Shown: positions 1 through 5,558 of the stretch, piece after piece
Position numbering within the stretch: position 1 is the stretch's first letter
Layout of the letters: each line of letters begins with the position of its first letter
Assembly: GCA_964617665.1 (NCBI GenBank)
Contig: CAZUAH010000683.1
Coordinates: forward strand, 1 to 7,083
Length of the DNA: 7,083 nucleotides
DNA from: JADHUC01 sp964617665
GTDB taxonomy: Bacteria > Planctomycetota > Planctomycetia > Pirellulales > Pirellulaceae
Direction of reading: 5' to 3'
Translations under genes and position numbers: made by a program
Notes under the pieces: model-generated
What the model was told of the DNA's origin: nothing
Databases searched by the model: none
The model's input: only the letters and a program-made list of their open reading frames with translations

Positions 1-312
1 GTTGGACCAGACGGATTCAGGGATGAGCCGAGCAGCCTTGCGGTGGGACAGAAGAAGCCGAACGCCTGGGGCCTCTACGACATGCACGGCAGCCTGTGGG
101 AGCACTGCGCGGACTGGTACGCACAGGACTATTACGCCAACTCGCCGGTACAGGATCCATCGGGACCCAAGGAAGGAACGCGACGCGTGGTGCGCGGCGG
201 ATCCCGATACCGTTACGGCCTATTCGCGCGTTCCGCTTTCCGGTGCTCATTCCATCCTGACACGTCGCCCTACAGTGATACCGGATTACGGCTCGTGATC
301 AATCTGCCGTGA
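1..312 (+). CDS. FGE-sulfatase (SUMF1-like) domain protein, C-terminal fragment
   Basis: The frame is open from base 1 and stops with TGA at 310-312, so only the last 103 residues are present and the start lies upstream. It carries the end of a formylglycine-generating-enzyme-like domain: QKKPNAWGLYDMHGSLWE, then CADWYAQDYY, then RGGSRYRYGLFARSAFR, ending LRLVINLP. These align motif by motif with the second domains of the two downstream paralogues (1507-3549, 3546-5516), which end VINL and VIDLP, so this is probably the end of a third two-domain member. Oddities: the usual WEW is WEH here, and both positions of the aerobic FGE cysteine pair are non-Cys (Arg and Ala in the RGGS...R segment), so formylglycine-generating activity is unlikely. 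A ligand-binding or structural role is possible; function is unknown. The family call is firm. Confidence 0.9.
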   Translation, partial: VGPDGFRDEPSSLAVGQKKPNAWGLYDMHGSLWEHCADWYAQDYYANSPVQDPSGPKEGTRRVVRGGSRYRYGLFARSAFRCSFHPDTSPYSDTGLRLVINLP

Positions 313-366
313 CCGTTTTATCGGTTCTATTCGTCCATTGGACGCGGAGGTATTCGTGCAAACAAC

Positions 367-372
367 GAGGAG
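367..372 (+). promoter_or_regulatory. Ribosome binding site (GAGGAG) for the CBM9-like gene
   Basis: GAGGAG lies 7 bases upstream of the ATG at 380. This selects that ATG over an in-frame TTG at 338, which would add 14 residues ahead of an otherwise ordinary signal peptide. Confidence 0.8.
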
Positions 373-379
373 AGCAGCA

Positions 380-1438
380 ATGCTGAAGATCACCGTTTTC
401 ACGTGCCTGGCCGCGGTCTGCGTCGGCCTACCGGCCGGCGCGAGCGATCTCTTGAAGATCACAACCGACCAAGAGGGACTGTTCGTCTCCGGCTCGCCAA
501 TGAAGTGGCATGTGGAGGTCACCAATCCCCAGCAGCAGGCGATGAACGGGCATCTCGATATCTTCTTTCCAACCTTCCCCGAACCGAAGACCGTGAAGTT
601 GAAGCAGACGGTCTCGGTAGAGCCGGGGCGGAATGCCGCGTTCGATGGCGAGTGCAGGGTCCCGCAGAGACCGGGTATATACCTGCTAAGGGCCAAGCTG
701 CTGGCATATCCGAAGCTGAACGTCAAGGAATACGTCGTCAGGGTAGTCGATCAGAAACACGCTTGCCCCAGACTGGCGCCGGTGACCATCGACGGGGACC
801 TGTCCGAATGGGAAGGCCGGGAGAGCCTTGCGATCAACCGCGCCGAACAGGTCGCGATCTGGGGCTGGCGACAGGCAACCAGAAAAGGGAAATGGAATGG
901 GACCAAGGATCTTTCGGCCAAGGTCTTTGTCGGTTGGGGCGACGGCCACCTCTATTTTGCCCTCGACGTGAACGACGACGTCCTCAAAGGCCCGTTCAAA
1001 GACACAGAGAAACTGAATGAAGGTGAGTGCGTAGAGCTCTTCATCGACATCCGACCTCGGTTGAAAATCGCCTCGCAATACCAGCGTTATCACCCTGGTA
1101 TCTACCGTATTCTGATTGCCCCGAGGCCAGACCCCGACGGCAAGCTAACGACGTTCGTCCCCGACGAGGCGGTCTACAAGCGCGGTCCGTTGCCCCGGGA
1201 ATTCGCCGCGAAAGTGCAACCGGGCGGATACACGCTTGAGGGCAGCATTGAGTTGTCGGCAAAACACTTCCCCGGGGTCGAATTCAAAGAAGGTCTTCTT
1301 TTCGGGTTTGCCGTGGAGATTGACGACGCCGACGCACAAGAGACCCGTGAGGCTCAGATGATACTCTTCGAGACGACGGGGGGCAGAAGCTGGAATGCCA
1401 CTTCCACCCAACACTTCGGGTCGTTCGAGTTGAAATGA
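380..1438 (+). CDS. Secreted protein with C-terminal CBM9/DOMON-like carbohydrate-binding module
   Basis: 352 residues from the ATG at 380, chosen for the strong GAGGAG site and the signal peptide directly after it (MLKITVFTCLAAVCVGLPAGAS, cleavage near residue 20). About residues 22-125 look all-beta (repeated alternating hydrophobic stretches, PGIYLLRAKLLAYP), like an Ig-type sandwich; I do not recognise a named family there. From about residue 130 the pattern is that of family 9 carbohydrate-binding modules: the opening VTIDGDLSEWEG, then AKVFVGWGDGHLYFALDVNDDV, then GECVELFIDIRP, and the C-terminal FGFAVEIDDAD and SFELK. Such modules bind sugars or, in DOMON relatives, haem. No catalytic domain is present, so this looks like a binding protein. 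It sits between two FGE-sulfatase-domain genes, 67 and 68 bases from each, and is probably co-transcribed. The ligand cannot be read from the sequence. Confidence 0.88.
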   Translation: MLKITVFTCLAAVCVGLPAGASDLLKITTDQEGLFVSGSPMKWHVEVTNPQQQAMNGHLDIFFPTFPEPKTVKLKQTVSVEPGRNAAFDGECRVPQRPGIYLLRAKLLAYPKLNVKEYVVRVVDQKHACPRLAPVTIDGDLSEWEGRESLAINRAEQVAIWGWRQATRKGKWNGTKDLSAKVFVGWGDGHLYFALDVNDDVLKGPFKDTEKLNEGECVELFIDIRPRLKIASQYQRYHPGIYRILIAPRPDPDGKLTTFVPDEAVYKRGPLPREFAAKVQPGGYTLEGSIELSAKHFPGVEFKEGLLFGFAVEIDDADAQETREAQMILFETTGGRSWNATSTQHFGSFELK

Positions 1439-1506
1439 AAGCCGCGCATTGGAGATGACCGCCTGACCTGACGCGATTCGACGTGTTCGAGCAACGTGAG
1501 CCAGCC

Positions 1507-3549
1507 ATGAGAAAGACGTGCTCATTGATGATTCTCATTGGGTTGCTGGCAGGCGTGACGACCGCGCCGGCCCTTGCCGATGACCATCCGGCGCCGGCCA
1601 AGGCGCCCTTCAATGCCCAGCAGGCCCAGGAGTTTCAACAACGGTGGGCCGAGCACATTGGCAAGGAAACGGTTTTCACCAATTCCATCGGCATGAAGGT
1701 GGTTCTGATCCCGCCGGGCGAGTTCGTCATGGGAAATGATGAAGCGGGATACAAACTGGCAATCAAGGGCATGCTCAAAGGGAGCTACTACGAGCGAATG
1801 GCTGCCCAACGCGGCTTCAACAATGACGAGGAAATCGCCCATCGCGTCCGTCTGAACAAGCCGTTCTACATGGGGGCTTGTGAAGTCACGGTTGGACAGT
1901 TCCGCCAATTCGCGGAAGACTCCGGCTATAAGACCGAAGCCGAACGCGGCCTTGTTTACGGGCAACCTTACAAGGGCAAGGCGCCCATTCGCACCTGGCG
2001 CAAGACGTTCTACAAACAGCCGGACGATCATCCGGTCTTGCAGGTCAACTGGAACGACGCGGTCGCCTTTTGTAAGTGGCTGACAGACAAGGAAAACGCT
2101 CGGGAGGGCGAGGCTCCCGCCGAGCCGCGGGCGACAAACGCGAAGACGGCTCAGCAGGAGCTTCGCCCTCCCGTTCTTCAATACTGCCTGCCGACAGAGG
2201 CCCAGTGGGAATACGCCTGCCGGGCAGGGACCACCACATTCTGGTACTTCGGCGAGCCCGATGATTACGACAAGCTGGTCGACCAGTACGAGTGGATCAC
2301 TGGAAAAAAGAAGACACCGTCGGCGGTCGGCCTGAAAAAGCCCAATCGATTTGGCCTGTATGACATGCACGGCAGCGTGATGGAATGGGTGGCGGACTGG
2401 CACCACTGGTACTTTTACCTGGAAAGTCCCGTGAACGATCCGATCGGGCCGCCCACGGAGAACGAGTTGAAACACAATCGCGGATGGGTTCGCGGCGGCA
2501 TGTTCAAAATGAACCGTTACTGGTCTACCTCTCACTCGCGCATGAGGATCCATCGGGGCTCCAACCAACATGACCACGTGGGCTTCAGAGTGGCCATGAA
2601 GATGAAGGACGTCAAAGGCCTCGAACCTCCAACCGAACCTTACATGCGGCCGGTGGTGAGGAAGGGGTCCGCCCAGGACGAGAAGATCGTCGTGACGAAG
2701 GAGCACGCTCCGGAATTGAGCATCGACCTGAGTGAGACGATCAAGATGGAATTCGTCCTTGTCCAACCAGGGGCATTCATGATGGGCTCGACGAAAGGCG
2801 GCGGTTTCGAAAGGCCGGTACACAGGGTCATTATCAGCAGGCCGTTTTACGTCGGTAGGTACGAGGTCACTCAAGGGCAATGGGACGCGATCCTGGGCAA
2901 GGAAGACCGTTTGAAACGGTGGGGGAAGGCCAAGCTGCGTCCGACAGCCCTGGGACCGAACAAGCCCATGGGCTTGACGAGCTGGAACGATTGGCAGGAG
3001 TTTGTCAGAGCCCTGCGAAAGAAAGTGCGCGACAGTAGCCGAAGTTGTGAGACTTCGAGCGGCGAGGCTCAAACTCCGACTTCTCACGAATTCGACTATG
3101 AATTCAGCCTGCCGACCGAGGCACAGTGGGAATACGCCTGCCGCGCGGGCAGCACCACCGCGTATTGTTTTGGAGACGATCCGGCTGAGCTGAAAGAGTA
3201 CGCCTGGATCTGTGCAGAGGATGCTCTCCCACCAAGGGAGAGAGAATGGCCGGATCTGTCCGTAGGCGGCAAGAAGCCGAACAACTGGGGCATCCATGAC
3301 ATGCACGGCAGCGTTTGGGAATGGTGCACGGACTGGTGGGACAAGGAGTACTACAGCAAGTCGCCACCGAAAGACCCGCAGGGGCCTGAAACGGGGACTT
3401 TTCGGGTGATGCGCGGCGGGGTTTACACGCGGTACGGTAGGTTTGCCCGTTCCGCTTTCCGCTATTTCATGCCGCCAAACCTCGCGGACCACGCCACGGG
3501 AGCACGGCTGGTAATCAACCTTTACAGTCTGAGAAAGGAAAAGCCATGA
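1507..3549 (+). CDS. Secreted tandem FGE-sulfatase (SUMF1-like) domain protein carrying in-frame palindromic insertions
   Basis: 680 residues from the ATG at 1507. An in-frame GTG at 1483 would add 8 residues, but the ATG gives the same MRK-type signal peptide as the paralogue downstream. The ribosome site is weak (GTGAG, 1496-1500). The signal peptide covers about residues 1-24 (ALA|DDHP). Domain 1 spans about 56-363: NSIGMKVVLIPPGEF at 59, HRVRLNKPFYMG at 112, CLPTEAQWEYACRAGTTT at 227, GLYDMHGSVMEW at 283 and GFRVAMK at 359. Domain 2 spans about 412-670: IKMEFVLVQPGAFMMGS at 412, LPTEAQWEYACRAG at 535, GIHDMHGSVWEWC at 595 and RGGVYTRYGRFARSAFR at 636. Neither domain has the FGE cysteine pair. 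Residues 198-223 and about 510-531 are encoded by palindromic repeats absent from the paralogue, and a third hairpin lies at 3224-3242. The stop overlaps the next start (ATGA), implying coupled translation. Family certain; activity unknown. Confidence 0.94.
   Translation: MRKTCSLMILIGLLAGVTTAPALADDHPAPAKAPFNAQQAQEFQQRWAEHIGKETVFTNSIGMKVVLIPPGEFVMGNDEAGYKLAIKGMLKGSYYERMAAQRGFNNDEEIAHRVRLNKPFYMGACEVTVGQFRQFAEDSGYKTEAERGLVYGQPYKGKAPIRTWRKTFYKQPDDHPVLQVNWNDAVAFCKWLTDKENAREGEAPAEPRATNAKTAQQELRPPVLQYCLPTEAQWEYACRAGTTTFWYFGEPDDYDKLVDQYEWITGKKKTPSAVGLKKPNRFGLYDMHGSVMEWVADWHHWYFYLESPVNDPIGPPTENELKHNRGWVRGGMFKMNRYWSTSHSRMRIHRGSNQHDHVGFRVAMKMKDVKGLEPPTEPYMRPVVRKGSAQDEKIVVTKEHAPELSIDLSETIKMEFVLVQPGAFMMGSTKGGGFERPVHRVIISRPFYVGRYEVTQGQWDAILGKEDRLKRWGKAKLRPTALGPNKPMGLTSWNDWQEFVRALRKKVRDSSRSCETSSGEAQTPTSHEFDYEFSLPTEAQWEYACRAGSTTAYCFGDDPAELKEYAWICAEDALPPREREWPDLSVGGKKPNNWGIHDMHGSVWEWCTDWWDKEYYSKSPPKDPQGPETGTFRVMRGGVYTRYGRFARSAFRYFMPPNLADHATGARLVINLYSLRKEKP
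2101..2173 (+). repeat. In-frame palindromic repeat (REGEAPAEP type) in domain 1 of the FGE-like gene
   Basis: Two 26-base arms, 2101-2126 and 2148-2173, are imperfect inverted repeats (23 of 26 positions pair; the three differences are transitions), separated by 21 bases. The arms begin CGGGAGGGCGA and end TCGCCCTCCCG. In the gene's frame the element reads REGEAPAEP...QQELRPP, and the opposite strand also reads REGEAPAEP, as expected of a palindrome. The paralogue at 3546-5516 runs from SEKEG straight to IEYCLPTEA, while here 26 extra residues (bases 2098-2175, 78 bases) intervene without disturbing the frame. From memory, the EGEAPAEP peptide is a common contaminant of planctomycete-type proteins, which fits a genome-wide repeat; that is recall, not a search. 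No target-site duplication or transposase is visible. Confidence 0.85.
3036..3098 (+). repeat. Second in-frame palindromic repeat, in domain 2 of the same gene
   Basis: Arms at 3036-3057 and 3077-3098 are 22-base imperfect inverted repeats (17 of 22 positions pair) around a 19-base spacer. The left arm contains CCGAAGTTGTGAGA, the right arm TCTCACGAATTCG. The sequence is unrelated to the repeat at 2101-2173. In frame it encodes a polar, Ser/Thr-rich stretch (SSRSCETSSGEAQTPTSHEF). Between the shared KK and F(S/A)LPTEAQWEY landmarks this protein has 26 residues where the paralogue at 3546-5516 has 10, so about 16 residues (48 bases) are net extra. The element therefore seems to have been inserted or to have replaced part of the loop. 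Whether it recurs elsewhere in the genome cannot be seen here. Confidence 0.7.
3224..3242 (+). repeat. Short perfect hairpin inside the coding sequence
   Basis: CTCTCCC (3224-3230) and GGGAGAG (3236-3242) form a perfect 7-base-pair stem with a 5-base loop, ACCAA. It lies between the YAW and GGKKPNNWG landmarks of domain 2 and encodes LPPRERE. It has no T-tract and lies inside a gene, so it is not an intrinsic terminator. It may be a short dispersed inverted repeat or chance in GC-rich DNA. Confidence 0.5.
3531..3539 (+). promoter_or_regulatory. Ribosome binding site within the end of the upstream gene
   Basis: GAGAAAGGA lies 6 bases before the ATG at 3546, inside the last codons of the upstream gene. 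With the ATGA stop/start overlap (3546-3549) it indicates translational coupling of the two tandem-domain paralogues. Confidence 0.7.
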
Positions 3550-5516
3550 GAAAACTATCACTCGCAGTTGTGGCCGTTCTGTTGGCGAGCGCGGCTTGGG
3601 CAACTTCCGCCTTCGCCGCCGACCATCCGCCGTTGGCCGAAGCGCCGTTCGATGCGCAGCAGGCCAAGGAGTTTCAGCAGCAGTGGTCCAAACACATTGG
3701 CAAACCAGTCGTTGAAACGAATTCGATCGGCATGAAAATGGTCCTCGTGCCCCCGGGTGAGTACACCATGGGTCGTACCGAGGAGCAATTCGACAAAGTG
3801 CTGGAAATCGGCAGGAGGGAAGGTCGCGAACCTGCCCGCATGGCCACGTGGGAAATGCTGATGATGCCTGGGCACCCGGTCAGGATCACCAAGCCGTTCT
3901 ATATGGGCGCTACCGAAGTCACGGTTGGGCAGTACCGCCAGTTCTGTGACGCCTCGGGATACAAGACCGAAGCGGAACAGGGACTCAACGGAGGAGTTCC
4001 TTATCGGGGACGTCGCCCCATATGCACTTGGCGAAAGCCCATGGTTTGGATCAAGTTGCAGCAAGAGGATGACGAGCCAGTGCTGCACCTCTGCTGGAAC
4101 GACTGCGTCGCGTTCTGCAAGTGGCTGAGCGAAAAAGAAGGCATCGAGTACTGTCTGCCCACGGAGGCTGAATGGGAGTACGCCTGCCGCGCGGGAAGCA
4201 CCACCGCCTGGTGTTTCGGAGACTTCGAAGACTTTGATCGCTTGGGCCATGAATTCATGTTCGTGTCGGAGCCACCCCAGGGTAAGCACGACAGGCCGAG
4301 TTCGGTTGCCAAGAAGAAGCCGAACGCCTTCGGCCTCTACGACATGCACGGCAACGTGTGGGAGTATGTCGCCGACTGGTGGCACCGATTCACGTACAAG
4401 AACTCGGTCGTCAACGATCCGACCGGTCCGCCGGAGCAGAGTGAGAAGGGAGACATGCGCCGCATCATTCGCACCGGCTCATTCGACTGGGGGCGCTGGG
4501 GCGCTCAGTCGGTCTACCGAATGCGAATTGGCCAGCGCTCCACTCAGCACCCGCACCAGGGCTTCCGGGTCGCGATGAGAATCAAGGGCGTCAAGGGTGT
4601 ATCGCCGGCGATCGAGCCGTGTGAAGAGCGGCGGAAGAACACGATCGATCCGGGCCCGCAGAAGGTGGACGCTTCCGCCGCCGAAAAATACGCCGAAGAG
4701 TTGACGATCGACCTGCCGGGTGGAACCAAGATGGATTTCGTCCTGATCCCTCCCGGTTCCTTCCTCATGGGATCGAATAAAGGATTTGGCGACGAGACGC
4801 CGGTTCACAGGGTTGTGATTTCAAAGCCGTTCTACATGGCAAAGTACGAGGTGACAACAACTCAGTGGGCAGCGCTCATGGGAAAGGACGGGCGTTTCAA
4901 GTTTTGGGAGACCATGAAAGGCGAACACGACGACGCAGTGGGCCCGATGAAGGCCATGAGGGACGTCAGTTGGGATGAATGCCAAGCCTTTGTCGCGGCG
5001 TTGCAGAAGAAGGCAGCCGTCTCGACGCGTGGGGCCCACAATTTCGCTTTGCCGACCGAGGCGCAGTGGGAATACGCTTGCCGCGCCGGCAGCACCACCG
5101 AATTCCACTTTGGCGACGACGCTTCGACGATGGGCGAGTATGCCTGGTTTGCCGGCAACATGATCTGGCCTGGTGGCGGGAGGACGTATGCCGACGGTAC
5201 TCCGGTCCGGGGCGTGCACTACCATGACGTCGGTCAGAAAAAGCCGAATGCTCTCGGGCTTTACGACATGCACGGAGGCGTCTGGGAGTGGTGCGCCGAC
5301 TACTATGACAAGGACTACTACGTCAGGTCGCCGCTGATGGACCCGACGGGCCCTGAATCAGGGCAGTTCCGCACGTTGCGCGGCGGCTCCTGGTTCCGAT
5401 ACGCCAAGTACTGTCGCAGCGCCTACCGCCGCTTCTTCTATCCCGCCTGCAACGGCGATGGCGTCACGGCCTATATCTCCGACTTTGGCTGCCGAGTAGT
5501 GATCGATCTTCCGTGA
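3546..5516 (+). CDS. Secreted tandem FGE-sulfatase (SUMF1-like) domain protein
   Basis: 656 residues, paralogous to the gene at 1507-3549. Mature N-termini align without gaps up to NSIGMK at residue 59 (34 of 49 positions identical by eye from residue 25). The signal peptide is about residues 1-24 (AFA|ADHPP). Domain 1 spans about 56-345: NSIGMKMVLVPPGEY, HPVRITKPFYMG at 110, YCLPTEAEWEYACRAGSTT around 203, GLYDMHGNVWEY at 263 and GFRVAMR at 339. After a charged linker, domain 2 spans about 394-656: TKMDFVLIPPGSFLMGS, LPTEAQWEYACRAGSTT at 502, GLYDMHGGVWEWCADYY at 571 and RGGSWFRYAKYCRSAYR at 612. Cys623 falls at the position of the second active-site Cys of aerobic FGE (human C341), but the first is Arg618; domain 1 has neither. 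It lacks the palindromic insertions of its neighbour and is the useful reference for them. The ATG overlaps the previous stop. A role in activating sulfatases is unlikely; ligand binding is possible. Confidence 0.95.
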   Translation: MRKLSLAVVAVLLASAAWATSAFAADHPPLAEAPFDAQQAKEFQQQWSKHIGKPVVETNSIGMKMVLVPPGEYTMGRTEEQFDKVLEIGRREGREPARMATWEMLMMPGHPVRITKPFYMGATEVTVGQYRQFCDASGYKTEAEQGLNGGVPYRGRRPICTWRKPMVWIKLQQEDDEPVLHLCWNDCVAFCKWLSEKEGIEYCLPTEAEWEYACRAGSTTAWCFGDFEDFDRLGHEFMFVSEPPQGKHDRPSSVAKKKPNAFGLYDMHGNVWEYVADWWHRFTYKNSVVNDPTGPPEQSEKGDMRRIIRTGSFDWGRWGAQSVYRMRIGQRSTQHPHQGFRVAMRIKGVKGVSPAIEPCEERRKNTIDPGPQKVDASAAEKYAEELTIDLPGGTKMDFVLIPPGSFLMGSNKGFGDETPVHRVVISKPFYMAKYEVTTTQWAALMGKDGRFKFWETMKGEHDDAVGPMKAMRDVSWDECQAFVAALQKKAAVSTRGAHNFALPTEAQWEYACRAGSTTEFHFGDDASTMGEYAWFAGNMIWPGGGRTYADGTPVRGVHYHDVGQKKPNALGLYDMHGGVWEWCADYYDKDYYVRSPLMDPTGPESGQFRTLRGGSWFRYAKYCRSAYRRFFYPACNGDGVTAYISDFGCRVVIDLP

Positions 5517-5545
5517 AGAAAACACTATCGTCAACGGAAACGTTC

Positions 5546-5551
5546 AAGGAG
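5546..5551 (+). promoter_or_regulatory. Ribosome binding site (AAGGAG) for the propeller gene
   Basis: AAGGAG sits 7 bases ahead of the ATG at 5559, in the 42-base gap after the preceding stop. It supports this start and indicates the gene is translated independently of its upstream neighbour. Confidence 0.8.
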
Positions 5552-5558
5552 AAGAGAA

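Noticed and set aside
181..312. Variable region of a diversity-generating retroelement, since such targets often end in an FGE-type fold with RGGSW...R motifs
   Set aside because: No reverse transcriptase or template repeat is in the window, and the paralogues' C-termini do not differ in an adenine-biased pattern. The upstream sequence would be needed to exclude a remote retroelement.
338..340. TTG start extending the CBM9-like protein by 14 residues
   Set aside because: The ATG at 380 has a strong GAGGAG site at the right spacing and places the signal peptide at the N-terminus.
332..344. Possible terminator hairpin (CGTCC/GGACG) after the first gene
   Set aside because: Only five base pairs with a 3-base loop and no following T-run; the next gene's ribosome site follows at once.
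1483..1485. GTG start extending the first tandem FGE-like protein by 8 residues
   Set aside because: No ribosome site precedes it, and the ATG at 1507 gives an N-terminus matching the paralogue (MRK, signal peptide cleaved at the same residue).
1522..3603. A 693-residue open frame on the - strand covering the whole FGE-like gene
   Set aside because: It mirrors a well-supported + strand gene with signal peptide and conserved domains. Its own translation shows no recognisable domain, and long antisense frames are expected in GC-rich coding DNA.
3558..4385. A 275-residue open frame on the - strand opposite the second tandem FGE-like gene
   Set aside because: Shadow of a conserved + strand gene, with no domain motif or ribosome site support.
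5533..5544. Small hairpin AACG-GAAA-CGTT before the propeller gene
   Set aside because: Four base pairs only; too small to call a regulatory structure, despite the stable-type GAAA loop.
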